From Cloeon dipterum (lineage: Eukaryota > Arthropoda > Insecta > Ephemeroptera > Baetidae), in contig NC_088789.1 of assembly GCF_949628265.1 (NCBI RefSeq), positions 23,739,883 through 23,803,882 of the forward strand: a DNA stretch of 64,000 nt, read 5' to 3'. The translations under genes and the position numbers were made by a program. The notes under the pieces are model-generated. The model made no database searches, was not told the origin of the DNA, and was given only the letters and a program-made list of their open reading frames with translations. Of the stretch, positions 13,897 to 25,800 are shown piece after piece (position 1 is the first letter of the stretch; each line of letters starts with the position of its first letter).

Positions 13897-14053
13897 CTGC
13901 TGGTGTCGTGGCGACGGTCGAGTTTGAGTTTTCGACTAGCGCTGTGGGTTGACTGGCACTTATTGTAAGTCCAGGTGTCCAAAGGAGGCTCAGGCAGATG
14001 GTGAGCAGCACGGCGAACCCTGACCCCGGCGGAAGTGCTGCACTATTGCCCAT
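13897..14053 (-). CDS. First coding exon of an unidentified secreted or membrane protein
   Basis: Reading leftwards from ATG at 14053, the exon encodes 52 residues beginning MGNSAALPPGSGF. A hydrophobic core (AVLLTICLSLLW, residues 14-25) and a small-residue region (TISAS) follow, as in a cleavable signal peptide. The chain then becomes Ser/Thr/Asn-rich with two possible N-glycosylation sites (ENSNSTV). It ends at a good 5' splice site, CAG|GTATGTAG, at 13897/13896. No acceptor or further exon is recognisable to the left in this window, so the gene continues past base 1. I do not recognise the family. The GC-rich DNA just upstream fits its 5' UTR and promoter. Confidence 0.6.
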
Positions 14054-14560
14054 TATATGCCATTCGTAGGCAACTTGGCATGGCTACATCCCTTTCGGCA
14101 GCCTGCTTTGCGTGTGTCTCGAGCTGGCCGCTGCAGTTACTGCGATGAAAGTCGGCGCGCGGACGACAGACGAGAAACTTTCACTTTATAGCTCGCTTCG
14201 TAAAGAATGGAGAAGGAGGACTGAAGTGACCCTAAATCGAGCCGCGCACCGCACACCGTCTCGCTGCCTCTCCCGCCACACGGCCCCGAAAGGTTCGACC
14301 TGAGAGAGCAGCGCGAAAGGCGCCAAGTTTGAATGCGCGCGAAATCGCCCCGCGGCATTCGCTACTTCTTGAATTTCGAGAACGTGGTTTTTCTTCTTCA
14401 GCAGAGTTTCCCCCTCTTGGATTCGCGCCTTACAAAGCACGGGTGGCTATCGTTCGGCCTTCCGCCGCCTAGTGTCGCTAGGTGTTGGATCGGTGGGGAG
14501 GGAAGCTGTCACAATCATAACATTGCCGAAGAACTTGCGTCAGGAAAGTGACAACTGTAC
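14054..14560 (-). promoter_or_regulatory. GC-rich promoter and 5' UTR candidate for the minus-strand gene
   Basis: This CpG-containing block sits directly upstream of the signal-peptide exon and contrasts with the AT-rich DNA on either side. It carries overlapping open frames on both strands but none with recognisable protein features. I interpret it as promoter plus 5' UTR. From about 14570 to 15039 the DNA is AT-rich and I see nothing definite. Confidence 0.4.
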
Positions 14561-15144
14561 ACCAGTGCACCGGCAAAATTCTTGCAGTGGGTATTTTTTG
14601 TGTTAATTTTTGCAGAAATTTAATATTAATAACAGCAGAAGTGAATAAATTTGTTTCGCTTTATTTTTCTTTGTGAATTCACAGAGGACAAACTCAAATA
14701 ATGCGACTGCTATATATGGACAAAAAAATCGAAATACATTACATACATAATATAAAATTATACAACTACATTTTATTTATTGAAATTGATGATTATTGCA
14801 GTATATTTTGCAGATTAATTTGAATTGACAGTTTTAAGTGATTTTCTAAGCATTTTCTATTTCCAGAAAATATAAAAAAACAATTTCCTTCTTCCTCGCA
14901 ATTTTTTCAAATTAATTTTAGAAGTGCGGTCTTCATATTAACCATCGATTTATAGCGAGAATCAATAAATATGTTATATAGGAAGTCCTATTGCTAATTA
15001 TCAACTTATCTTTCTCATAAAATATTTTTATCTTCCACAGATTGCATGCACACCCTTATTCGCAGCTTAGTTCCACGTACTCCATTCTTTCATTTTTCCT
15101 CTTTTCACAAACAAATCCAGATAAAGTTTGTTGGCACTTCAGCA

Positions 15145-16111
15145 ATGAGTGGAAAACGGATTATTTGTCTTTTTGACGTGGACGGCACGCTTACAGCGCC
15201 CCGAAAGGTAAATTTTAAATACAAAAATGTATTGTGAACGCTTACGCACTAAACTGTAAATCAGGTGATAACGAAAGAAATGGAAACATTCCTGTTTGAA
15301 AAAGTGAAGCAAAAGTGTGATATCGGCTTGGTTGGAGGATCTGACTTGAGCAAAATTGCTGAGCAAACTGGTGGCATGGATAGTAGGTTTTTGTTATTAA
15401 AAAGAAAACTATTGTGTTTAAAATAACACATTTTTTCCAGTTGTCAAAAAGTGCAATTTTGTCTTTTCTGAAAATGGACTTGTTGCCTACAAAAATGGAG
15501 AGAAAATCGGCCAAGAGGTAATTCTAATCTTGAATGTGACATGAATAATTACTGAAAAGATCAAATTAGTCCATCCAAAACTATGTCGGTGAGGAAAAGT
15601 TGCAGCGCTTCATCAACTTCTCCTTGCGATACATGTCTGAAATCGAACTGCCTGTGAAGAGAGGCACCTTCATCGAGTTCCGCAATGGTCTGGTCAACGT
15701 GTGTCCCGTAGGAAGAAGTTGCAGCCAAGCCGAAAGGGACCAATTCGGCGAATACGACGCCGTCCACAACATAAGAAAGAAGTTTGTCGAAGCGCTTCGG
15801 ACGCAGTTCCCTGACTTGGGCCTCACCTACAGCATTGGTATAAGGATTTAAATGGTTAAAGTTAATTTTCTAAAATTATATCATCAGGAGGGCAAATCAG
15901 CTTTGATGTTTTTCCAACTGGATGGGACAAAACCTACTGCTTAAAATACATTTTGCCTGAAAACTATGATGAAATCCATTTTTTCGGTGACAAAACCGAC
16001 GAAGGAGGAAATGATCACGAAATTTTCAACCATGAAAAGACAGTAGGCCACAAAGTCACATCCCCTGATGACACAAGAAAGCAGCTTTCCGAGCTTCTGG
16101 GAATTTTGTGA
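15145..16111 (+). CDS. Pmm2: Phosphomannomutase
   Basis: The enzyme converts mannose-6-phosphate to mannose-1-phosphate in the cytosol, feeding GDP-mannose for glycosylation. Exons are 15145-15207, 15265-15382, 15441-15517, 15570-15837 and 15888-16111, giving 249 residues, close to the usual eukaryotic length of about 250. The HAD nucleophile motif [11 protein letters not shown] has the nucleophile at D11 and the acid/base at D13. Family blocks follow in order: [71 protein letters not shown] and the metal-site segment [16 protein letters not shown]. The ATG at 15145 fits the family start. An in-frame ATG at 15046, after an apparent acceptor at 15038-15039, would add 33 basic, Ser/Phe-rich residues. 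The next gene, AUH, is convergent. Identification is secure. Confidence 0.95.
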
Positions 16112-16571
16112 AAAATATTTCCCGATTTCGCACATATATTTTTCCAATCAGTTTGAAGACTGATTTTCTTTTGCTGTGAGTTAAAATTATACCCATATTA
16201 TTCAAAAATAATAACGATCTCGTTTCATTTAATGATACAAGACAAATATTCATTTACAATTGAGCGACTGGAAAATGCTATAAAGCGTTGATTTGTAACA
16301 ATTCGCCGATTATTGGGAAATTCTGTGGTGATCACAGCTGCCAAAAGATGGTAATTTAAAATTTTGAAGTGGTTTTCTTGTTTGATGTGCCGAAAACCAA
16401 AATCGGTCAAAAATTATTACTAATTACATTTTTTGCGCCAAGAATTAAATCTGAAATCACAATGGAAGTACCCGAGAACTGTTTACAAACGGTGGCGCTA
16501 TCTGTTCACCAAGACTTTCCCAAATAACGAATATTGGCACCTTTCAAATATCAAAATTAGGACGGATTTAA
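16112..16571. other. Convergent 3' flanks of Pmm2 and AUH
   Basis: 460 AT-rich bases separate the two stop codons. They should hold both 3' UTRs. I see no perfect AATAAA on either strand close to the stops and no additional coding sequence. Confidence 0.5.
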
Positions 16572-17629
16572 TCACTCGCCGGTGAACCTCGGGGCCCTTT
16601 TCTCCTTGAAAGCCAGGAGCCCCTCAATTCTGTCCCTGGTGGGCACGACGTGCGCGTAGCACTGCTCCTCGATTTTGTACCCCTGGTCGATGCTCGTCTG
16701 CAGTCCCGCGTCGACGGCGGTCTTGATCAGATTCAGGGCGATCGGCCCTGACGGCAGGATCTCCTCGGCCAGCTGCATGGCCCTGAGGAAGGCTGCGTCC
16801 TTGGCGTCGTTCTGCTCAGGCGCGTGGTTGGCGATGCCGTATTCGCGGGCCTTCTTGCCGTCGAAGATGCGTCCGGTGAAGAGCAGCTCCTTGGCCAGCG
16901 GCCCGCCGACGATCCTGGGCAGACGCTGCGTGCCGCCGGCGCCGGGGATGATGGCCAGTCTGCTCTCCACGAGGCCCAGCTTTGCGTTGGAGGCCACCAC
17001 CCTCAGGTCGCAGCCAAGGGCCAGCTCGAGCCCGCCCCCGAGGGCCGCACCGTCCACGGCCGCAATCGTTGGCATCGGCAGCTTCTCCACCGACGTCGTC
17101 AGCTTCCGCAATCGGTTGACGAACTCGACCACCTCCCTGCAAAAAAATCACATTGTTCATTAAGAAATACAGAGCAATTTCTTTCAGTTATAAATTTTCG
17201 ATCGAAAGATGTAAAATTAGAAAAAACCTTTTTGCTGAATATATTCCAAGAATTTTGAACATTTTATTTAAAAAATGGCACTCAGAAAGGAATGCAAGCC
17301 TGCCTGTCTGTCATGGTGGCTCGCTCCTTCAGGTCGGCGCCGGCACAGAACACGCCAGGCACCAGGCTGCGTACGATCAGAATCCGGATGGACTGGTCGT
17401 GCTTGACGATCTTCACGGCGTCCGTGAACTGCTGCACAAACGCCTTGCCGAACGCGTTCTTCGCCTCCGGACGGTTCATGCCCAGCACGGCGATGCCATT
17501 GTGTTTGTCCTGCAGCCGGCTGATGACCACCGAGTCGGACGCTTGCTGCGCGAACCACCGCTGCAGCAACACGCCGGATGCTGGCCGGCACAGCTGGACC
17601 AGCTGCTTTGTCGCGGCGGAGGCCAACAT
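16572..17629 (-). CDS. AUH: Methylglutaconyl-CoA hydratase, mitochondrial (AUH)
   Basis: An enoyl-CoA hydratase/crotonase-fold enzyme that hydrates 3-methylglutaconyl-CoA in mitochondrial leucine breakdown. Vertebrate AUH also binds AU-rich RNA. The two exons are 17629-17304 and 17136-16572, giving 296 residues. The N-terminus (MLASAATKQLVQLC, then LLQRWFAQ) looks like a mitochondrial presequence. Crotonase landmarks are FCAGADLKERATM (first oxyanion-hole region), DGAALGGGLELALGCDLRV (second) and LGLVESRLAIIPGAGGTQRL (catalytic Glu region). The C-terminal EGLLAFKEKRAPRFTGE matches AUH. The only phase-consistent join uses donor CAG|GCAGGC, so this appears to be a GC-AG intron; a GT site further on lies behind an in-frame stop. 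The zinc-finger gene lies head-to-head to the right. Confidence 0.93.
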
Positions 17630-19116
17630 TTTCTTACAATTATTAACTTTAAATAATGTCCAGCCAAACTGTTGCTTCTCGACCTGTTCTAGACGGATTT
17701 AAAGTGCGAGATGATCAGCTGATGCACAATAATAACAGAGAGCTGCGGCCAATCAGGAAACGCTGTTAGTGGGTCAGTGAACTCTCAGCCAATAGCGTGC
17801 GAATTTGCTGACAGGGCATTTAAACTCACGTGGTTGCTTTGTTCAGCGTTGCGCCGGTAAAAATCCGACAGGAACTCATACAAACTGTGATTTATTTTAT
17901 AATGCGTCGGTTAAGACATTGAAAATGGGAAGAAAGCATTCAGTGTGGCAACATTAACGCACTTCACAACAGATTGATTCAAATTCTCGGTCTGATCGCC
18001 ATTAAACGAATCCTCTTGCAGAAATTATTGTCGCAAAGAAATTTAATTTTTTACTCGCAGAGTAGACTGATAATTTTTTTCATTTAGAAACAGCACGATA
18101 ATTAAAAAGCGAGTCTCGTATCTTAGGGTTTGCATTTTTGAACGAAGTTCGGAACCTTGAACTTAAGTTGTGACGTGCAAAAAGAAGAGACGCCATAAAG
18201 CATCGGCCAAATGCGTTGCACGTTCTTGCAATGCATATTTTTGCTCAACGGGGAGAGGGGCGAGAGGAGTCTTGACCTTGCTTTAACGGGCGGAACGTGA
18301 GACAGGCAGGGGATCAAGCAACCAACTTGCTGGGCAAACAGCCCAAAAATGCCAAAAACAAGTCGAAAGTTGAGTTCCGGTCGGTAGGGAAAGAGGAAGT
18401 TCTATCTCATACAGAAGTTCTCATTCAATGCTCACGCGGAATGGAGGCAGGCGTATGAAAATTGTTTTATGGTAATAGCTTATTTTCGTGATGGTTTTAA
18501 ATTTAGTCTGCAATTATGTTGGGAAAATTAATTAAGAAGAATAGATGCCGTATTTCATTTGCGGCAGCAACTTTTAAGTTTTTGCCACCCATTTATAAAG
18601 AGTGACAATTCACATAAAACTGTAATTTTTCAATAAAATTGCAATTAAAATTCAATCTAGTGATGAATAGTATAAAAAATGTACTGTAAAAAGCGAAATT
18701 TGTATTTTTTTAGAGTTATTTCTACATGTGTACGCGGAACTGTTATGCATGTGTGTACTTGAGCTCGATTTCTTACTTGATTTAATTAATTTAATTTTCA
18801 GTTTGCCAGCTTTGATCTCTTTTTTAATTTTGGTGGCGTGCAGCAATACGGCAAGGAAGAAATAATATCAGGAAATGGTAAATAATTTTAATCTAAATTA
18901 TTTACTGTAACGAATTGTGTTATGAAATTTACAAATCGGCTATAAATCAGACAGTTAGATTTTTAATTAAATTTTCATCAGAAGCTTAATATTAAGTAAA
19001 ATTTACTAAATTAAAAATATTTTTTAATTTAAACTTAATTTTACAATTATTTCAGATTTTTTCCGCAGTTAAATTGCATCCCAGAAATTTAAAGAAACAC
19101 ATTTTTTTTCTTCTAA
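17630..19116. promoter_or_regulatory. Intergenic region with a CCAAT-box promoter between AUH and the zinc-finger gene
   Basis: CCAAT boxes at 17749-17753 and 17789-17793 lie 120-165 bases upstream of the AUH start, a normal distance for a housekeeping promoter. A second balanced block at about 18110-18460 may be the 5' exon or promoter of the zinc-finger gene. The rest (18470-19080) is AT-rich and I see no exon in it, although an upstream coding exon for the zinc-finger gene could be hidden here. Confidence 0.4.
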
Positions 19117-21224
19117 ATGCAGGAGTCGATATTTTGCTGCTTGTGCAACGCGCAGCCGTTCGACTGTCTGCTCTCCCTGCAGCACCACCTGATGTTCCAG
19201 CACACGCAGAACGATCTGTGCCTGGCCCTGATCGTGCTGGCCAACAAATTCTTGTACGCACCCGTTCCGCTGCGCACCCCGCAGTTTGACGACTTCTTCA
19301 GCAGACACCCCTACCTGTTGGGTCTGTCGGCGCCGACGCCGACGCTGGACCCGTTTTACAGCATCTTCGGCCCAGGCTGCCAATCGCCTGTGATGCCGAA
19401 CGAGAGCAATAATAGTCCTCCCGCCTGTGGCAACCAGCGGAGGACCACAATCTCACTGCCGCTCCCAGACAGCCCCAGCACCTCAGGTCTCGAAATTTGC
19501 ATTTTATAATTAATTTTATTTCATTTTAAGCATTGGCCAGGCTTTGAAGTTTGAAATATGGGCAATTTTGAGCTCTCTTTTTTTGCTTCCTGTAATTTTG
19601 CGAGTTTTTTCTGGCCCAATTAGCGTAATTAATTCATTTTTTAAAAAAACTTTGCTGGTATTTTTCAGTAATTTTTTACTTCATATCAAATTCCTGGTTA
19701 ACTACTTCCAATTATTGGAGGAAAAATGCAACGTTTTCAATTTTCACAAATTTCACAAAATAATCGATGAAATTTCTAATTTGTTAATTTGTATTTTAGT
19801 GCCTATATTAAATTTTATCGCACGAAATCAAGACAGGTTGAAAGAAGTACAAGTTGTTTTTTAATTTTAAAGCGTTTAAAATATTCCTAACAAAAATTAA
19901 AAAAAAAAACAGTTTCTTTATCAGAACCGCGTAGCGGACGTACAAAAAATATCATCATATTATTGGAGGGTCAAAAGGTTGTTTATTTTAAGGGTCATAT
20001 CTAGAGCAAATACTTTGGCATTTGGAAGGGAAGTCAATGTTCCAAAGAAAATCCCATGTTTTTGTTGCGATTGGGCCAAATTTAAATCAAAATTTCAAGA
20101 TTAATTTTTAAAGATATTTTGACGCTTGCCGTCTACAGAGCAATTATAAATTAAATAACATTATTATGCAAACACATGTACATATCACTTACTGACGAAT
20201 AAGAGTCGCACAATAAATACTGCCTGGTGGCTTCAATCGAATTTTTAAGCCAAAACAATTTATGCTGCGGTGTGAAGTAAAAAATCTGTAATAAAATTCA
20301 TGATTCCTGGGACTGTATATTTTCAAACCCTTACTCAGATCAATTTTTGTCTTCCATTCTATAATGACAAATTCTAATTTATTCAAAATACGAATTTGCT
20401 GTAAATTTTATTTTTAAGAGATTTGCTGTTGCTGGCCCATTTTTGGTGCATTTTTTTTAAATCTTAAATTACCGACTTGAAGATTTAAGCCAATAAATTA
20501 TAAATTAAATTTTACATTAAAAATCGCTGATTTTTACAAATTTGCAGGTGTCCAGAACCAGAGCAACGAACGCATGTTCGGTCGTCCAAGGCTCCCCTCA
20601 TCGCAACAAACAACGGAAATCGACGTGGTCAATTTCTCATCCCAAGACTCCGCCGTCGCCGTGGACACTGGATTGACAGAAACATTCGACCCCTTTCAAG
20701 AACTATACGTGAAAAATCCTAATAATCCGCGCAAATTCGAGTGCGACGAGTGCAGCAAGAGTTACAAACTCAAGTCGCACCTGACGAGACACAAGGCCAC
20801 TGTGCACTCGGAGGAGAGCCCGCACGAGTGCGAGTTCTGCGACAAGAGATTCAAAGTGAAGGAGCGGCTCAATACGCACTTGCGCTCGCACAAGGTGCTC
20901 AATCCGTTCAGCTGCAGGCTGTGTCCCAAGAAATTCGCCAAAGCCACCTTCCTGAAACACCACATTCGAACCAGCCACGAGAAATTGCCACTCAAGTGCG
21001 GCTCCTGCTCCTACGTGTTCACCTCCGAAGCGATGCTGCGGCTGCACGCGAGCAAGGCTCACCACCAGGACAAACCGGCGAAGCGCGAGAAACAGCGCAT
21101 TATGCACGACAACGCGAAGGAAAACGACGCAGCTGCGGCACTCGTCTTCTGCGACATGTGCAATAAGGCCTTTGAGAGTAAATACAGATTGATTAGTCAC
21201 CTCAAGTGTCATCGTGACGAGTGA
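19117..21224 (+). CDS. C2H2 zinc-finger protein, probable transcription factor
   Basis: Two exons, 19117-19486 and 20548-21224, give 348 residues in frame. Exon 1 encodes an N-terminal C2H2-like finger (FCCLCNAQPF, with HH and H spaced after it), then a Pro/Ser-rich linker. Exon 2 encodes five tandem fingers: FECDECSKSYKLKSHLTRHK, HECEFCDKRFKVKERLNTH, FSCRLCPKKFAKATFLKHH, LKCGSCSYVFTSEAMLRLH and FCDMCNKAFESKYRLISHLK. The array ends two residues before the stop. Its likely role is sequence-specific DNA binding in the nucleus; I do not recognise a named orthologue. The start is uncertain: the ATG at 19117 is part of ATGCAG preceded by a pyrimidine tract, which also reads as a 3' splice site, so an upstream exon may supply the true start. 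A polyadenylation signal lies at 21320-21325. Confidence 0.8.
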
Positions 21225-21329
21225 CTTCAAGTTTAAATGTGCAACATTATGTCGAAGGAAATACATTTTTCTTTGTTTTAAGCTAAGCCAGAATCTAGGT
21301 TGTATTTATTTTTATTTGGAATAAATTGA

Positions 21330-22640
21330 TTTTTCTGACCAAAAGGCAATAGTTAAATTATTTTAGCTCTCATTGCAAAATATAATTTTAATTATTTTTA
21401 TTTCAGTCTGAGAAAAGGCATCCTCCGCGGTGGGAAATATAATTATTGTTAAATTTAATCTCCAGTTCGTTTCGACTGCTCTGACTGAAGTCATAATATT
21501 GAGAAAAAAATTTGTCCAAAAGGGTTGGGAATTTAAGACATGCATATTATATAGAATAACTTTTTCTGTGTTTCAATTACTTGTATAGACACCAAAAGAC
21601 CAAAAAATAAGCGCAAATCACACTTTAGGTATTTTTAGCCAGACTTTACGCAGGAATTTGGTTACTTTATCGTCTTTTGACTCTCAGGGTCACGTCAGGG
21701 TCGGATCTTGAAGGTTAGTTTTGAACTCAATTACGCTAAAAAAAAAACATCTGGAAATCCCAACTTACCCAAAGATTATACTTATTATCATTTCTAAATT
21801 GCGAACTATATTTATTTTTATGGAATTCACACGTTTTAGAAAAATAATACAAACATAAATCCAATGGCGTGATTCATGATGAATTGCACCAACCACTATG
21901 GTTTCCAAGCATAAATTAAATTATCTCACGTTCTGTTTCGTCTATCGATCTATTTTCTTTAAAAAAATATTTTTTCATATTTTAAAGATATTGTTCAAGG
22001 CTTGCTAAACGAGGAAACTCGAAGACGTGTCTCATTATTATCTTTCAACTTAAGTGTCTGCTGAAAAAAAACTGTAGCGGTACATAAATTATAGTTTACC
22101 GTTACGAAAAAATCGTAAAAATTCATATTGTTGTTTTAGAGAAACACCCATCTGGTCTGTCTGTGCAGAAAAAAACTGCTGAAGGTGATAAATATGATTT
22201 CGTCCTGGTCCCGGCAAAATTACGCAACGTTCAAAACAAACACCCAAATTTTCATTGTCGAATTGATTGTTGACCTTTTCTTGCAACAAGGAAATTCGCG
22301 TTTGGTTGTTGAAAGTTACGCAATTTTGCCGGGACCAGGACGATTTCAAACTCGTAAATGAACAATAGCCTATTTTTCGTTCTGCGAAAAAGCAGACAAG
22401 GCAAAAATAATAAAAAATGCCCTTTTAAAAATGTCCAGTTTTAAAAAAATATTCCTCAACGTAATTCAATTTCAATTATAAAACAAGATCTCTAGTATAG
22501 TAGTTGTTACGCAACACGTTAGCACTAATTAGAGACACGCGCGTAGGATTCAATTCATGGAATATTTTGGAGGCATGTAATAGTGTTACAATAAATGACA
22601 CGATAAATGGAGTAGGGATAGGCATCTTTCACAGGCTGTT
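21330..22640. other. Intergenic AT-rich DNA with one short inverted-repeat element
   Basis: Apart from the element at 22201-22342, I see no gene. From about 22600 the sequence becomes GC-richer with CAGT-type initiator motifs (22770-22795). I take this as the promoter and 5' UTR of the cathepsin F gene that starts at 22897. Confidence 0.5.
22201..22342 (+). mobile_element. Short terminal-inverted-repeat element (MITE-like), copy 1
   Basis: 142 bp bounded by near-perfect inverted repeats of about 28 bp beginning CGTCCTGGTCCCGGCAAAAT. ATTT flanks both ends directly, consistent with a 4-bp target duplication. The interior carries a second imperfect inverted pair with ACAAACACCC and GGTTGTTGAAAG segments. 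There is no coding capacity. Related copies are at 42667-42806 and 59798-59958. Confidence 0.8.
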
Positions 22641-22896
22641 GAACCGCACGACTGCGCCCAGTGCGCCCCGCACCGCACAGCAACCAGCGTCTTGACTGCA
22701 GGGCGGAGAGGAGAGAGAGGAGTAGGAGTAGTAAAACACTGACGTAGCCAAGCAAAGCCGAAAGCAGCAGTCAGCAGTGAAGTGAGCGAGCAGTGATTTG
22801 CGTGGTAGAGCAAAACATGAGACTGCTGTTGTTATAAGAGGAACTTTGGCGAATTTGGGTTGTAACTTCCTCTGTCAGTTGATTTTGTCGAGAGCA

Positions 22897-25800
22897 ATGG
22901 TGCGAACGGGCAGCAAAGCCCTGCTCCTGTCCCTCGTCACCGCCGCTTTGCTTTGTTCGGCCCTGGCGAACGAGGACACAGTGACGAATCAGCAAATCTC
23001 CAGCAAACTGTTGCAGTTCCTCCAAGGACAACAAGGCAACAGATACGATTTCAAGCAGGATGCCGACGTCTTTGAGACTCAGTTGGTCGTAAGTTTCGAA
23101 GTTTGCCTGTTGAATCTTAGAGTGAAAGAATGATTTTCATGAATTGCGTCGCAGCTTGGTACTAAAATCAATATTATTGGCTGTCTTCACAATGTTTGTT
23201 TATGTACTGCTTTGAAAATCATGACATGTTTTCCTCTGCAGAATACATAACTAGGGATCAATAGTTCAACTTTTTTTTGCAATTATATGAATTGGAATTT
23301 AAATCATTTATTGGTCAATAAATAATAACTGCGCACATAATATTATTGCCCTTGAAGAATAAATTTTTAATGTAATTATATTTTTAATCTTTTTCTATTG
23401 GTCATTGCCAGAGATGAGTTTTAATTTCACAACCATACAACTCATAGTTTTACTCAGCTGGTTGAAAGAAAAGATAAAACTATTTCTTGGAAATAGCTTT
23501 TAATTATCTTCTTCGTTTATGTATTTTTTTTCTTAAACTTGAATTTTACCAAATTTAATTTTAAATTTATTTTGAGCCTGTTGTTCTACTTGATTCACAA
23601 ATTTTTACAACGCCATATAATATCTCATCCAGAATAGCAGATTAAAAAAATCTATGGTTGCTTTCATCTCATTTTTAGGGTGACACGACCTTTTTCCTGG
23701 CCGAATTGAGTCCCAAATGCAAGGACCCTGAAGATGCCCTGTGCATCGAGACGGGAATGGTGTGTCAGGGTGGCATTCTGGCTGGTGAGGTGTCGGACGT
23801 CAAGTGCTTCATTCGCGAATCTGACCCTCCGGCGCCCCAGTACAAAGAGGGCTACCTGGTCAAGCACTCCAACAACTTCGTCTCCAAAATTCTGGACGAC
23901 GGCCTTATGAAGCTGCAGAGAGACACCGGCCGCAAGAGAAAAGTCATTGACATCTTGTCCGTGAAGAAAAGGGTAATTATTTTAATAGGGTTTTGTTTTC
24001 TAGAGGCTTATCTACAAATAGTCTTGAATTTACAATCACTTAAGAGGTTTATTGTGTTAGTCAGCTATTTATAATCACCTCCTGTTAATTATTACTATTT
24101 TTTAAAAATAATATCTCCCTCCAGCTGGTAAAAATTGGATTAAATTACTGTAAATATGAAACTATTTTTATTAAATCTGGCTATCAAACCAAATATTTAT
24201 TTTATATTTATGAAAAATGGCTTCAATTCATGCCATTCAGGGGCCTTTAAGACAAACTTAAGCTCCCTTTTTCTAACTCTCCTAATTTTATAATTAGGAA
24301 ACCTCTGCTGGAACCGAGGTTTACATCACTTCCAAAGTGACCGCTGGAACCGGCGACGTCATGGAGCTGGAAGTGTGCGAGCTCTCTTCAACCCTCGGCG
24401 CCCCTGGCACGATGCAAGTGATGGAGATGGAAACCACCTGCTTTGCTTTGTCAGACGACTTTTCGTCCGCAGGAAACAAGATGCTCACTCCTGACGAGAT
24501 CAAGTCTCAAATCAACTGGGCCCTGGAGAACATCAACTCTGATACTGATTCCGTTTTTAACTTCACTGTCCACGATACCCTGGAGGCCTCTGAAATAGTA
24601 CGACTGTTTTAAACGCGGCTCCTGCAAATTAAATTTGTCCCTTTTAAGATGACTCACGGCTCTGGAGGAACCACAACCTTGCTCAAACTGGAGTTGTCTG
24701 CGACCAGATGTCCCAAGGACGCTCGCGGGCTGCAGTGGCAGTGCGAGCCAAAGGGACAGCCTTACTTCTGCACCCTGTCAACCTGGTCCAGGCCTTGGAA
24801 GAATGATATTCTGCTCTCTCGCCCTTACTGCAAGCTCATGCCCACTGCCCCTGATGCCAGAAAAGGTTTGCTGTCTTTTTAATTTGGATGAAAAGTCGTT
24901 TTAATGGTCAATAATTAGCTGATTTTGTTGGGGATGCAATCAAGCGCCCTGGCTACTGCACCGGCTGCCTTCAGGAAGTGAACAAAGAGGATGAAAAGGT
25001 TACTGAACTTGCCAACTCTGCTGTGAATGACATAAACGCTGGACAGTTGGTCTCCAGTCCGCATAAACTCGTCAGGGTGCTGTCCGCCCACCGACAGGTA
25101 CAATAAACAATTAAAATCCACAATTATTACACAATTGGGAAAGTCCCCAAGTGTTTTTAAGTACTTAGATCTTTTTATTTTACGTACTCAAAATAAAAAC
25201 TAAAAAATAAGAAATAAATCGTAGCTGTCAAACATGGAGCACTTTCTCATTTTTTTATTAATCCAAAAAATATTTAAAGGTGATTAACGGTGTCCGCTAC
25301 GTTTTGAACGTCGAACTGACGCCCTGCCTGCAAGAGACTGAGCCTTGTGAAGTGGCCGAGGGGGCTGAGAGCACTTTGACATGCCGCGTTGAGGTCATCG
25401 AAGGTGCCGTCGACAGGAAGAGGAAACTCTCCAGCGCCCTGTGCAAGCCGATCAATGAAGTAACGACCGTTGAGCCTGAAGTGACCGAGCCATCCCCTCA
25501 GGAGCGAGAAATTTACAGCGAAGAAGACAAGTCAGAGGAGGCCCAGCAGTTTGCTGAAGTTCCTCAGACAAGGGCGAAACGATCAAACCTCTTGGGCAGC
25601 CCTGAACCCATCGATTTGGAGAAGGAAGGCGATAAGATGAGGGAACTGGCTGAAATGGCCCTCAAGAATATTGATGACATTGACGACGATGTCAGCAGAA
25701 GGAAGCTGATTGATGTTATTGAAGCGAAAAAACAGGTTTGTAAACACCAGTACTTGGGATTAATTGCCAGCTAAACCAATTGATTGGAAAACATGTACTT

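Noticed and set aside
20703-21266. 187-residue open frame antisense to the zinc-finger exon
   Set aside because: A mirror of the codon pattern of the real C2H2 exon on the other strand.
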